A DNA stretch of 33,348 nt from a virus (IMGVR_UViG_3300043411_001923:1-33348), one strand, 5' to 3'; shown: positions 16,259-23,885, counted from the first letter of the stretch. Numbers and translations are program-made. The notes: generated by a model not told the origin, from the sequence alone.

Positions 16259-16987
16259 TCAGTCGAACAGGTGCTGGATGGTATCCAGGATGGTGGGCAA
16301 GGTGGGTGATGGTATCGCCGGACCGTAGGTCTCTGTCAAGATCCCGGTGCGATCTTTCGCCTCGAACTCAGCCGTGGGCTGGATCAGGAGCATGCGATCG
16401 GTACTGCCGTCGGCGGACGGCTGAGTGTACAGGTACCCGACCAGGTCCACGAAGGCGGGCAGGCTCAGCTCCAGGGACCCCTTCACGAAGGGCCGGAACA
16501 CGTTGTCACGCTTGTGCGTCAGGCACAGGAAGATGACGGCCTTCAGGGGCTTGGTCGGGTGGAAGGTCATGTCCCGCAGCTTGCGGATGAAGTCCTCCAT
16601 CGAGCGCAGGATCTGACCCCACTGCTGCTGGGTCGGCTGCTCGACGCCCGACACGTTGTCCACCAGGCGCTTCTGGATCTCCGTGAGGCTGTCCAGCACG
16701 ACCGAGTTGAACGGGTGCTGGCCGGACTGCAGGACCTTGTAGGCGGCCGCCACGGTGCTCCACTCGACGGTGGAGACGATGCAGTAATCCCAGTCGCCCG
16801 CCTCGGGCACCGGCTCGGTGTTGGGGTCCCAGCGGATCTTGCGGCCCCGGATGAAGCGGAAGCCGCCCTCGGCGTCGAGCACGAGCACCGGCCCTGGGGC
16901 GGTGGCGGCGAAGGTCGACTTGCCGACCCCCGGCTCCCCGTGGATCACGGCGCACAGGTTCGCCTCGTCGGTGATGACCTCGGTCAT
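16259..16987 (-). CDS. Sak4-like RecA-fold ATPase (recombination)
   Basis: The protein is 242 aa from the ATG at 16987, which overlaps the nuclease stop as ATGA. Walker A is HGEPGVGKST near residue 16 and Walker B is NSVVLDSLTE near residue 98. Further conserved segments are MEDFIRKLRDM and VIFLCLTHKRDN. The short RecA-core layout matches Sak4-type single-strand annealing or recombination ATPases of phages. In this family the protein works with an SSB and a nuclease, and both candidates flank it here. It probably promotes homologous annealing during replication or repair. The start chosen removes 17 residues of open frame upstream that lie inside the nuclease gene. Confidence 0.85.
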   Translation of the reverse strand: MTEVITDEANLCAVIHGEPGVGKSTFAATAPGPVLVLDAEGGFRFIRGRKIRWDPNTEPVPEAGDWDYCIVSTVEWSTVAAAYKVLQSGQHPFNSVVLDSLTEIQKRLVDNVSGVEQPTQQQWGQILRSMEDFIRKLRDMTFHPTKPLKAVIFLCLTHKRDNVFRPFVKGSLELSLPAFVDLVGYLYTQPSADGSTDRMLLIQPTAEFEAKDRTGILTETYGPAIPSPTLPTILDTIQHLFD

Positions 16988-18876
16988 GTGGTGGTCTCCT
17001 CGTTGTCGGGGTTGTCGTAGCGTTCGAGCGGGTTCCACTGGACGTACATGACGTCGATCAGGGACTCACTGTCGGTGCGGGGGTCGTCCATGTGGGGGCA
17101 GACAGCGTAGAACGGGCACCGCCAGGTGCAGTCGTTGCTCGGCGTCGGGTACGCCACCTCCTGGTGGTCGGCACCGGCATCGAGGGCGGCCTGCAGCTCC
17201 AGCAGGACGGTGATCTCCCCGTGCAGCCGGTGCCAGAACACGGTGAGCTGCTTGTCGCTCCAGGCGATGTCGGAGCGAAGGTAGAAGGGCGGCTTGGCCG
17301 TGGCGCTCCGCTTCACCTTGCGCAGCATGTTCCAGATGGAACCCTGGATCGGGCGGTCCGGGTTGTTGCGGCGCTGGATCACGGCGTAGTGCCGGGACTG
17401 CTCGTTCATCGGCAGCAGGGAGATGACCGAGTCGAAGCCCTGCACCGTGTTGTGGGTGACCTTGTAGTCGTCGGTGATGTAGTGGTGGCCGGGGGACACC
17501 TCGATGCACTGCGTCTCGGCAACGCCGTCAGGCTCGACGGCGACGATCACGTGCCGCAGCTCCCTACGCTCGAAGCCCAGGTACCGCTCGACCTTCATGC
17601 TCAGTCGGAACGGCGGACCCAGTTCGTCTGGGATTCGGATCGACACGTGCCAAGTGGGGTTACCGGCAACGTTCTCGAACTCGGATGTCGTAGCGGTTCC
17701 GCCGAGCGAGCGCACCAGGTCCTCGATGCCCGAGCGCAGCTCGGGGGTCACAGTGATGAAGCGCACACGTCCGTGCGTGTCACAGTGTCCATCCGAGTCG
17801 AGGAGGCCGCGCAGCAACTCCATGCGCTGTTCGATGGATCCCTGCAGGTACTGCTCGGGGATGTGCTTGCACTTGCTGCCGATCAAGTCGAGTGCCGAGA
17901 GGAGCCACCGAGTCTTGCGGAGGTGCAGCTTCTGCGGATCCTTGTACCCGGTCGAGACTGGGGTGCCCGCATCGACCAGGTGCTGGACCATCTCCGGCTG
18001 ATCAGCCTCTCCACACGTGACCGTGGTTCCGTGGTTCGACCCGTCACCCAGCCAGACTCCCAGCACGTAGGGCGGCAGCAGCAGGTCGGTACGCTCGGGG
18101 AACTCGATGATCGGCACTGGTGTTGAGTAGCGGTACCGCTTACCTGTGGCGAGCCGTTCGAGGATCTCTACCGTCGTCTTCGGAGCGGTCTCCCCGGAGA
18201 TCACGTCGGTGACCGTCCAGAGGTGTCCCGCCCCGGCACGTGCCGATGAGCCGTCCTTGAACTTGACCCGGTAGACCGGCTGCTCGCCCTTCGGGAAGAC
18301 CCCGGTCACGAGACCGTTGCCGCCCTCTGGGGTGCTGACGATCTCGCCAACCTTCAGGTCACCGTTACTCTTCCACCCAAACGGCGTGAGCACCTTCGAG
18401 TCGAGCGGCTGGTCCTTGTGGTCGAGGGTGTACAGGATCCCGTCACGCTCGGCCACCAGGTCGAGCTTGCCCAGCAGCTCCACGCCCATCTCGTCGAAGG
18501 GTGCCGGGGCCGGGCAGGTGATCTTGCCCTCGACCGAGGTGATGATCAGGTCCTGGTCGGCGCCGGTCACCGACAGCCACTCGAAGTACCCGTCGATCAT
18601 GGCGTCCGCCAGGGCGTACTCCTTGGCGTACGTGTCCGCCTCGGGGTCGGTGATGCGGCGCTTGCGGAAGTCCACCAGGACCTTGCTGGCGTCCCGTGCA
18701 GGGTCCTTGTAGTACTGCTCCAGGGCATCGTGCACCAGGGTGCCGGTCTGGGCGGCCTTGCCGGACCCGTCGTTGCGGCGCTTGGCCAGGCGCCGGTAGT
18801 ACCCGAGGTACCACTGGCGGCGGCACTGCTTCAGCGCCTGCAGCTCCGAGTTCGTGACGTACCTCGGCTCAACCAT
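16984..18876 (-). CDS. Cas4/RecB-like 4Fe-4S exonuclease, interrupted by an intein
   Basis: The precursor is 630 aa; removing the 322-residue intein gives a 308-aa nuclease, normal for the family. The PD-(D/E)xK core is visible: GTLVHDALEQ (His49), GKLDLVAERDG (Asp139) and YTLDHK (Asp152, Lys154), with the intein inserted right after Lys154 and before the conserved Thr of LDHKT. The four cluster cysteines are Cys18 (LKQCRRQW) and Cys583, Cys587, Cys593 (DCTWRCPFYAVCP), as in Cas4/AddB-type enzymes. It likely resects DNA ends for the Sak4-like ATPase downstream. The ATG at 18876 was preferred to an upstream in-frame start because the N-terminal Cys motif follows directly and the gene overlaps the previous stop by 8 nt. 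Activity should depend on splicing. Confidence 0.93.
   Translation of the reverse strand: MVEPRYVTNSELQALKQCRRQWYLGYYRRLAKRRNDGSGKAAQTGTLVHDALEQYYKDPARDASKVLVDFRKRRITDPEADTYAKEYALADAMIDGYFEWLSVTGADQDLIITSVEGKITCPAPAPFDEMGVELLGKLDLVAERDGILYTLDHKDQPLDSKVLTPFGWKSNGDLKVGEIVSTPEGGNGLVTGVFPKGEQPVYRVKFKDGSSARAGAGHLWTVTDVISGETAPKTTVEILERLATGKRYRYSTPVPIIEFPERTDLLLPPYVLGVWLGDGSNHGTTVTCGEADQPEMVQHLVDAGTPVSTGYKDPQKLHLRKTRWLLSALDLIGSKCKHIPEQYLQGSIEQRMELLRGLLDSDGHCDTHGRVRFITVTPELRSGIEDLVRSLGGTATTSEFENVAGNPTWHVSIRIPDELGPPFRLSMKVERYLGFERRELRHVIVAVEPDGVAETQCIEVSPGHHYITDDYKVTHNTVQGFDSVISLLPMNEQSRHYAVIQRRNNPDRPIQGSIWNMLRKVKRSATAKPPFYLRSDIAWSDKQLTVFWHRLHGEITVLLELQAALDAGADHQEVAYPTPSNDCTWRCPFYAVCPHMDDPRTDSESLIDVMYVQWNPLERYDNPDNEETTT
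17449..18414 (-). other. Intein, class-3-type (WCT), with LAGLIDADG endonuclease
   Basis: These 322 codons lie within the nuclease. The first residue is Asp155 (DQPLDSKVLTPFGW), not Cys or Ser, and the last are VTHN (Asn476) followed by Thr477. The block A, B, F and G patterns are present. Class 3 inteins lack an N-terminal nucleophile and use a Trp in block B, a Cys in block F and a Thr in block G. Here these are Trp220 (GHLWTV), Cys457 (TQCIEV) and Thr474 (VTHN). The homing endonuclease has two LAGLIDADG helices, VLGVWLGDGS and LRGLLDSDGH, both with the acidic residue, so it may still cut. A class 1 intein with a lost Cys1 is the alternative, but the complete WCT set argues against it. Confidence 0.9.
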
Positions 18877-19060
18877 TCGGATGCTCCCTGATCCACAACC
18901 GGGCCGTGGAGACGAGTGCCAGGACCTGAAGCTCTGCGTAGGACATCCCGTCCATGGAGTTGGCGAGTGCGACTGGATCCTCACTGGCGAGGATCTCGTC
19001 GAGCTTGTCCCGACCCCACTGATGCCGCTGAGCGTTGGTCATCTTCAGGACGTTGGTCAC
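18869..19060 (-). CDS. Small protein of unknown function
   Basis: The protein is 63 aa from the GTG at 19060, which overlaps the helicase stop (GTGA). An internal ATG at 19042 is an alternative start. It is helical with a conserved-looking C-terminal half (SYAELQVLALVSTARLWIREHP). I do not recognise it. It lies between helicase and nuclease, coupled to both (its stop overlaps the nuclease ATG by 8 nt), so it may be a small cofactor of one of them. Confidence 0.7.
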   Translation of the reverse strand: MTNVLKMTNAQRHQWGRDKLDEILASEDPVALANSMDGMSYAELQVLALVSTARLWIREHPNG

Positions 19061-20844
19061 CGGAGCACCCTCAGCAGGGCCTCACGGTCACGGACGACCT
19101 CTTCCAGGCCCTCGGCCTTCAGGTCCAGCACCTCGTGCAGCCTCTCTTCCACGGTCCCCTCGGCGATCAGGTCGATGATGGTCACCTTGTCGGCGGTCTG
19201 GCCGGGCCGGTGCAGGCGGTCCTGGGACTGCAGGTCGTCGATCAGGCTCCAGGTCCGCTGCACGTACACCTGGGTGGCGGCCCTGGTCAGCGTGATGCCT
19301 TCCTTGCCCGCCCCGATGGTCAGGAGCATAATCCGCACGTTGCCCGCCTGGAACATCTGCTCGGCGGTGGCACGCTCGGCGTCGGCCATCTGGCCGTGGA
19401 AGGAGACGAACGGCGTGCCCGCCTTCTCCAACCGGTCCTCGGCCAAGTGCAGGAGCTTGCGGTGGGCGAACCACACCACGACCGACTCCTCCTCGGGAAT
19501 CTCGTCGAGCACCTCGTCCAGCAGGTTGAGCTTGGTCGACGGCTCGGTCGGTGTCGGCGCCCCGCTGATGGGGTCGGCGATCATCGTGGAGTTGGCGAGC
19601 TGCAGCAGGCGGCCGACCTGGACCATCGGGTTGAACGCCATCAGGTCGGTGCCGTCCTCCAGGGTGGTGATCAGCTCGTCCCGCATCTCGGCGTACGCCT
19701 TGAACTCCTTCGGCGTCAGCTCGCACGTGCGCGTCAGGCGCAGCTTCGGCGGCAGGTCCGGCAGGACCATGGCCTTGGTCCGGCGCAGGATGTACGGGTC
19801 CACCAGGGCGTGGAACTCCTCGATGCGATCAGGCTTGATCCCGAGCACCTGGGTGCCGCCCCACGGGTTCGGCACGACGTCCATCCAGCGGTCCAGGAAG
19901 GTCGTCTTCGAGGGCCAGGCGACCGGGTCCAGGAGGTGCAGGATCGACCAGATGTCGGTCGCCTCGTTGGCGACCGGCGTGCCGGTCAGTGCCCAGCGGT
20001 AGCGGACCGACGGCTGGTGGGCGACCCACCACACGGCCCGGGTCTGCAGGGCTTTGGCGTCCTTCGTGCGGTGCGCCTCGTCCAGCACGACAGCAACCCA
20101 CGGGATCTCGTTCGCTTCCTTCAGGTGCGTCTCGCACCGGGTCTCGGTGATCTCGCCCGGCAGACCACCACAGGCGTCGCAGCGCTTCAGCCGGATCGAG
20201 CCGTACGGGGCGAGCCGGGTGTGCGAGCGCAGGGCCTCGTACCCGATCAGGAGCGTGTTGGCCTCACCCTCGGCGACGGCCTTGAACGCCTTGCGGCGCT
20301 TCGCCACACTCCCGGACGCCACGACCGGCACGATGCTCTCGGACCACATGGCGATCTCACGCTGCCAGGTCCAGAGGACCGACTTCGGGCAGACGATCAG
20401 GAACGGCCCCTTCTCGGGCATGGCCTCCAGGGCCGACACCACCTGGGCCGTCTTGCCCGCACCCATCTCGTCACCGAGCAGGCCGGTCTCGGCCACCAGG
20501 AGCCAGTCGACCCCCAGGCGCTGGTACGGCCGCAGACGCTCGTCTCCCGGGGCGGTGGGCACGTACCCGTCGGCCATCGGGTTGCGGGCGAGAGAAAGCG
20601 CCTCGATGCGGCTGGAGGCGATCTGACGGATCGCCTCGGTCACGCTGTCGTCGGCAGTGAGCCGGTCCCCGAACTCGGCGTTCAGGATCGTGGCGGAGGT
20701 GAGGCTCAGCGGCACCTGCCAGACCGAGTCTCCTGCGTTCCAGCGTGCGCCCGGCACGCCCTTGATGCGCTCCTTGTCGACGTACCCGGCACGGATGACG
20801 ATCCGGTCACCTGCGGGGTTCAGTTCCAGCGCTACACCGCTCAC
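19057..20844 (-). CDS. SNF2-family DNA helicase/translocase
   Basis: The protein is 595 aa from the GTG at 20844, which overlaps the upstream stop; longer in-frame starts lie inside the previous gene. N-terminal residues of about 10-60 (KGVPGARWNAGDSVWQVPLS) are the small domain seen before phage SNF2 cores and related to HARP-type domains. Helicase motifs are GDEMGAGKTAQ (I), VVLDEAHRTKD (II, DEAH), ALTGTPVAN (III), LLTIGAGKEGITLT (V) and QSQDRLHRPGQT (VI). A CxxC...C cluster (CDACGG ... TRCE) lies between motifs Ia and II and could bind zinc. The family translocates on double-stranded DNA using ATP, remodelling replication or recombination intermediates. It fits with the RuvC-like and Cas4-like neighbours. 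Confidence 0.95.
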   Translation of the reverse strand: MSGVALELNPAGDRIVIRAGYVDKERIKGVPGARWNAGDSVWQVPLSLTSATILNAEFGDRLTADDSVTEAIRQIASSRIEALSLARNPMADGYVPTAPGDERLRPYQRLGVDWLLVAETGLLGDEMGAGKTAQVVSALEAMPEKGPFLIVCPKSVLWTWQREIAMWSESIVPVVASGSVAKRRKAFKAVAEGEANTLLIGYEALRSHTRLAPYGSIRLKRCDACGGLPGEITETRCETHLKEANEIPWVAVVLDEAHRTKDAKALQTRAVWWVAHQPSVRYRWALTGTPVANEATDIWSILHLLDPVAWPSKTTFLDRWMDVVPNPWGGTQVLGIKPDRIEEFHALVDPYILRRTKAMVLPDLPPKLRLTRTCELTPKEFKAYAEMRDELITTLEDGTDLMAFNPMVQVGRLLQLANSTMIADPISGAPTPTEPSTKLNLLDEVLDEIPEEESVVVWFAHRKLLHLAEDRLEKAGTPFVSFHGQMADAERATAEQMFQAGNVRIMLLTIGAGKEGITLTRAATQVYVQRTWSLIDDLQSQDRLHRPGQTADKVTIIDLIAEGTVEERLHEVLDLKAEGLEEVVRDREALLRVLR

Positions 20845-21281
20845 TCGGGGTGGATGTCCTTTCGACTGATGCGGCCCTGCTTCAGGGACCACACAGCGAG
20901 GTGTCGGAGGGCGTCGTTGGCGTGGCCCTTACCTCGGGCGTACCAACCTAGGTTCCGCAGTGCGGCGTTGTCAACCATGCGCATCACGTCGGCGGGGAGT
21001 TGGTACACCGGGGTCGGCCACCCGTTCTCCCGGGCCAGGAACTCCAGCACGCCGATCGTCTGGATGGCGTCGTGCATCCCCTCACGTGACTTGCGGATGG
21101 ATCCGGCGTTGAGCACGAACCGCTCGATCACGAGCTGCACGTCGATCCGGTCTCCGAACTGCTCGGAGACCCGGTGCTGGAAGACCTTGAACTCGGCCTG
21201 GTCCGCCGTCGGCGCCTCCTCGGTCGTATCGAGGACGGCGTAGCCGGTCATGGTGCCCGGGTCGACAGAGAGGACGATCAC
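20841..21281 (-). CDS. RuvC-like Holliday junction resolvase
   Basis: The protein is 146 aa with an RNase H-fold start, VLSVDPGTMTGYAV (Asp7). The other catalytic acids are Glu53 (LVIERF) and Asp123 (GHANDALRH), in the spacing expected of RuvC-family resolvases. It would cut four-way junctions formed in recombination or before packaging. The start is GTG, 15 nt after the previous stop, with TACGAT 7 nt upstream and no Shine-Dalgarno. The stop overlaps the helicase GTG. It is slightly shorter than bacterial RuvC (about 170 aa), as is usual in phages. Confidence 0.9.
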   Translation of the reverse strand: MIVLSVDPGTMTGYAVLDTTEEAPTADQAEFKVFQHRVSEQFGDRIDVQLVIERFVLNAGSIRKSREGMHDAIQTIGVLEFLARENGWPTPVYQLPADVMRMVDNAALRNLGWYARGKGHANDALRHLAVWSLKQGRISRKDIHPE

Positions 21282-21288
21282 GGGGACG

Positions 21289-21294
21289 ATCGTA
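21289..21294 (-). promoter_or_regulatory. Putative -10 box of a leaderless promoter (TACGAT)
   Basis: On the minus strand TACGATCGTCCCC runs straight into the GTG of the resolvase gene, a 7-nt spacing with no Shine-Dalgarno. It sits in a 15-nt gap in an operon where most other genes overlap. Almost the same string, TACGATCGTCACC, precedes the ATG at 24873. Confidence 0.45.
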
Positions 21295-21296
21295 GG

Positions 21297-21452
21297 TCAC
21301 GGACCCCCTACACCGTCCCGGGTCTCGGCCTCCTTGACAGCGTGCTCGGCGTACGTGCCCGGGTGCTTCGTCAGCACGTGGTCGGCCAGACGCCTCGGTG
21401 TCTCGAACTCCCTCTGGCAGTAGAGGCAGAAGGTCTCGTCGAGGATGCTCAC
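21297..21452 (-). CDS. Small C2H2-like zinc finger protein
   Basis: The protein is 51 aa from the GTG at 21452 (GTGA overlap with the previous stop). FCLYCQREFETPRRLADHVLTKH has the C-x2-C-x12-H-x4-H layout of a C2H2 finger and fills most of the protein. It may bind DNA or act as an adaptor. A longer open frame extends upstream but lies inside the previous gene, so the short form is preferred. Confidence 0.75.
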   Translation of the reverse strand: MSILDETFCLYCQREFETPRRLADHVLTKHPGTYAEHAVKEAETRDGVGGP

Positions 21453-21745
21453 AGCACCTCCCGGTTGGCATCGTAGACGGTGCCGTCCGGGCCGACGAAG
21501 TGGGCGCCACGGGGAGCGGGGTCGCCCTCCCACAGCACGATGGCGGGCTGTGGGCCGTAGAGGCGGACGGCGAACTGACCGACCTTGTCGTCCCACGACA
21601 GCGGCTGGCTGTCGTTCACCGAAACGCACAGCTCATGCTCTCGGCAGTACCGGATCAGGCGGACGAGGTCGTCGAAGTCGGGGCCGTCGGCCCGCTCGGT
21701 GATGAGGTGCAGGTCGACGGTGTCGAACTCGGGCATGAGGCTCAC
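21449..21745 (-). CDS. Small protein of unknown function
   Basis: The protein is 98 aa from the GTG at 21745 (GTGA overlap); an ATG three codons in (21736) is also possible. DFDDLVRLIRYCREHELCVSVND and GQFAVRLYGPQPAIVLWEGD suggest a compact alpha/beta protein. I do not recognise the family. It is one of four overlapped small genes at the head of this operon. Confidence 0.75.
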   Translation of the reverse strand: MSLMPEFDTVDLHLITERADGPDFDDLVRLIRYCREHELCVSVNDSQPLSWDDKVGQFAVRLYGPQPAIVLWEGDPAPRGAHFVGPDGTVYDANREVL

Positions 21746-22134
21746 TGCGCTGCCCTCCAGGCGGAGCGGTCGCCCCGGTAGATGATCTCGAAGTTCTGAC
21801 CGGCGACGTCCAGCTCGCCGTGCTCCAGCACGATGCGGGTGATGTTCATGAAGTCGGTGCCGACCAGGGTGAGCACGTCGCCGTCGAAGACGTTGAGCTT
21901 GGTGATGCCCGGCACGCTGGCGGTGTGTGACATCGAGACGACCTCGCCGACCTTGACCGGCCAGGTCTCGGCCTCGGTGTGCCCGTTGTACTTGACCGTG
22001 GCCTCGCCGGGGTTGACGATCAGCTCGATCTCGATCGGCTCCGGCTCCGGGAACGTGTGGTCCTGGTCCTCCAGACCGCACGTGGCGCAGCGGAAGCTGC
22101 CGTGGGTCGGCTCGAAGATGCAGGTGGTGCTCAT
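21742..22134 (-). CDS. Protein with N-terminal Cys/His motif and Ig/TIG-like C-terminus
   Basis: The protein is 130 aa. The first 27 residues carry C-x6-H and CATCGLEDQDH, a possible zinc ribbon. The second half, SVPGITKLNVFDGDVLTLVGTD, is beta-rich and resembles an IPT/TIG-type fold, but this is a weak call. Function is unknown. Its ATG shares one base with the previous stop (TGATG), so it is translated with its neighbours. Confidence 0.75.
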   Translation of the reverse strand: MSTTCIFEPTHGSFRCATCGLEDQDHTFPEPEPIEIELIVNPGEATVKYNGHTEAETWPVKVGEVVSMSHTASVPGITKLNVFDGDVLTLVGTDFMNITRIVLEHGELDVAGQNFEIIYRGDRSAWRAAQ

Positions 22135-22364
22135 CAGAAAGGCTCCTCAGTGGCGGGGGCGGTGGGGGTGGCGATGACCGTGGCCATGATTGCGGCCTGC
22201 TCGGCCTCGGCCTCGGCGAACTCATCCTCGAAGTCGAAGGGGTCGAACGCCTCGGTGTGGACGCAGGCGCCGAGCTGGAAGGCGGCGCAACAGACGTCGG
22301 GGTCAGCGTCCCAGAGTCGGGGGGTGTCTCGCATCTCCAGCTCTTCGATCAGGTGTGGGTGCAT
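22134..22364 (-). CDS. Small acidic protein, first gene of the replication operon
   Basis: The protein is 76 aa and strongly acidic (FDPFDFEDEFAEAEAEQAA), with paired cysteines (DVCCAAFQLGACVH) and a Thr/Pro/Ala tail. It has no recognised family. It has a strong Shine-Dalgarno (GAGGAGGAG) and lies about 35 nt downstream of a predicted transcription start from the promoter at 22404-22432. A small, acidic, first-gene product would suit an early host-interaction protein, but that is speculation. Confidence 0.75.
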   Translation of the reverse strand: MHPHLIEELEMRDTPRLWDADPDVCCAAFQLGACVHTEAFDPFDFEDEFAEAEAEQAAIMATVIATPTAPATEEPF

Positions 22365-22403
22365 CTGGTCTCCTCCTCGGGGGCCTCTCCCCCTCGGACA
22401 CCT

Positions 22404-22432
22404 AATTTAGTCGACCTCTTGCCGCTGCGCAA
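22404..22432 (-). promoter_or_regulatory. Promoter TTGCGC-17-TAAATT driving the replication operon
   Basis: Reading the minus strand, TTGCGC (22432-22427), a 17-nt spacer ending GTCGAC, and TAAATT (22409-22404) form a canonical sigma-70 layout. The element is shared with two promoters near 23607-23914, including ACTTGCG and GTCGACTA. A degenerate inverted repeat CTTGC-N6-GCAAG covers the -35 region. The short leader contains a GGGGG/CCCCC hairpin before the Shine-Dalgarno. Confidence 0.75.
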
Positions 22433-22433
22433 G

Positions 22434-22856
22434 TCAGACGCTCAGGTTCCTGCGGTACTCGGCCTCCAGCTCGACGGCGGCGTAGAACCCCATCTCCCGG
22501 CGGACCAGGGCGATCATGGCGGACCGGAAGATCGGCCCGTGCCCGTCGGCCTGCACCGTGGCGACGTGCGCCAGCTCGTGCAGGATGGTGGCCAGGGAGC
22601 GGCCCCACGGGTTGTTGGGGATGGAGACCAGGCCCTCCGCCCCGTGTCCCAGGGCGAAGCTCGCCGAGCTGGAGCGGGCCTCCACTTCGATCCCGGTGTG
22701 GGCGGCCCGGTACTGGTGCTGCCACCAGTCGGACGTGGTGAGGTGCGCAACGTAGTCCCGCACCTCGGCCATCGTGGCGAACCGCCGGGTGACCGGGCCG
22801 AGGACGGTGTCCTCAGCCCGGTACACGGCGTCAGGAAGCGAGCGAACCACGGACAC
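22434..22856 (-). CDS. HExxH zinc metallopeptidase-like protein
   Basis: The protein is 140 aa from the GTG at 22856, which has an AAGGGGG Shine-Dalgarno and overlaps the DUF2786 gene by 26 nt. ATILHELAHVATVQADGHGPIFR gives HExxH plus a third His 11 residues later, as in SprT-like or related small zincins. It is cytoplasmic, with no signal peptide. SprT-type proteins cleave DNA-protein crosslinks, but in phages these small forms are uncharacterised. The overlap with the DUF2786 gene indicates linked expression. Confidence 0.82.
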   Translation of the reverse strand: MSVVRSLPDAVYRAEDTVLGPVTRRFATMAEVRDYVAHLTTSDWWQHQYRAAHTGIEVEARSSSASFALGHGAEGLVSIPNNPWGRSLATILHELAHVATVQADGHGPIFRSAMIALVRREMGFYAAVELEAEYRRNLSV

Positions 22857-23568
22857 CGGACACCCCCTTCGTGCCGATGTCGGCCTTGGCCCCGGCAGCC
22901 GACCCCGCAGCGTAGGCGTCGTAGCGGGAGCTGCCCCGGGAGCTGCGGGTGTACCGCGGCTTCCGGTTGTAGAACTCCTGGTACTTGTCGGCCACCACGT
23001 CCCGGCGCTCGGCAAGGACCAGGGCGACCGACGAGCTGGCGTCCTCGGCCTCAGCCTCGGCGACGGCGGTGTCGACGGCGCTGGCCAGGTGGGCCTTGAT
23101 GCGGTTGCCGACCTTGCGGACCCAGCCGTTGGCGAAGCTGGTCCGCCGGGCACGGGTGTCGCCCGAGCTGTAGCCCGAGACCTTGTGCAGCTCACGGTCG
23201 AGCTGCAGCTCCAGGCTGGTCATCAACGCCTCGAAGGTGGCCAGGTCGGACACGTGCCCGACGATCGCCAGGCGCTTGCTGCCCTGGGGTCCGCCGTGCG
23301 CCCAGAGGACGTGGCAGTCGAGGGCCTCGGCCAGGTGGACGGCCAGGCGCCCCTTCGGGCTGTGGTAGCCCGACAAGTCGATGAAGGCCCGGTCGACCGG
23401 GTCGTTGGCGGCCTTGCCTGCAGCGGCGAGGACTGCCTCGTCCACCCGGTACTTGGCCATCAGGTCGGTGGCCTTGTCGAGGAAGGCCGCAGCCTCCTCC
23501 TCGAACTCGGAGGACTCGGCCTTGGCCAGCAGTCCACGGATGCGGTCGATGATCTTCTCTTCGGTCAC
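22831..23568 (-). CDS. DUF2786-type protein
   Basis: The protein is 245 aa from the GTG at 23568, with AGGAGG 5 nt upstream. The N-terminus KIIDRIRGLLAKAESSEFEEEA ... FLDKATDLMAKYRVDE is the DUF2786 signature (IxxLLxxAxxT...EAxxAxxKAxxLMxKY). The middle (HVLWAHGGPQG, LAIVGHVSDLATFEALMTSLELQL) matches the domain that usually follows it. The C-terminus is Ser/Arg/Gly-rich and probably disordered. Function is unknown; the family is widespread in phages and often adjacent to small zincins, as here. It is the first gene from the minus-strand half of the divergent promoter. Confidence 0.88.
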   Translation of the reverse strand: MTEEKIIDRIRGLLAKAESSEFEEEAAAFLDKATDLMAKYRVDEAVLAAAGKAANDPVDRAFIDLSGYHSPKGRLAVHLAEALDCHVLWAHGGPQGSKRLAIVGHVSDLATFEALMTSLELQLDRELHKVSGYSSGDTRARRTSFANGWVRKVGNRIKAHLASAVDTAVAEAEAEDASSSVALVLAERRDVVADKYQEFYNRKPRYTRSSRGSSRYDAYAAGSAAGAKADIGTKGVSGVRGSLAS

Positions 23569-23606
23569 GCTGCCTCCTCTGCCGGGGCCGTTCCCCGACG
23601 AGCACC

Positions 23607-23651
23607 ACCTTAGTCGACAACTTGCGACGGCGCAAGTTCATGGAGTACAGT
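23607..23651. promoter_or_regulatory. Divergent promoter pair over a perfect palindrome
   Basis: AACTTGCG-ACGG-CGCAAGTT (23619-23638) is a perfect 8-bp inverted repeat. It supplies both -35 boxes. On the minus strand, TTGCGC (23635-23630), 17 nt and TAAGGT (23612-23607) face the DUF2786 gene. On the plus strand, TTGCGA (23622-23627), 18 nt and TACAGT (23646-23651) face the gene at 23678. Overlapping -35 boxes on one palindrome suggest a shared operator. Confidence 0.8.
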
Positions 23652-23677
23652 GGTGCTCCACCGACAAGGGAGAGCGC

Positions 23678-23884
23678 ATGGCAGAGCTGCTGGCAGGGAA
23701 GATCGAGCCGGGCATGGTGCTGCGGGTCGACGGCCGAGAGGTCACCGTCCTGCGGCGGTACGCCCTGCGGAAGCAGGGCAAGGGCAACCCGGTCGCCCTG
23801 GTCGGGTTCGACGTCCAGACCGCCAAGGGCGTGGCGTACGGCCACGTCCCAGACACCTACCGCTTCGAGGTCGTGAGCAAGTGA
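23678..23884 (+). CDS. Small beta-rich protein of unknown function
   Basis: The protein is 68 aa from the ATG at 23678, with AAGGGAG upstream, about 20 nt from the predicted transcription start. The sequence EPGMVLRVDGREVTVLRRYA ... PVALVGFDVQTAKGVAYGHV suggests a small SH3-like or OB-like barrel and is basic in the middle. I do not recognise a family. It is an early gene, the first of the plus-strand arm, and is followed by another copy of the same promoter type. Confidence 0.75.
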   Translation: MAELLAGKIEPGMVLRVDGREVTVLRRYALRKQGKGNPVALVGFDVQTAKGVAYGHVPDTYRFEVVSK

Positions 23885-23885
23885 C

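Noticed and set aside
18412-18414. Possible sequencing error hiding a Cys1 in the intein (GAC for TGC)
   Set aside because: Two base changes would be needed, and the Trp-Cys-Thr triplet explains the missing Cys1.
18916-21243. 775-codon plus-strand frame opposite the helicase and resolvase
   Set aside because: The product is His/Gln/Val-Gly-Leu-rich shadow sequence; both minus-strand genes have complete catalytic motifs.
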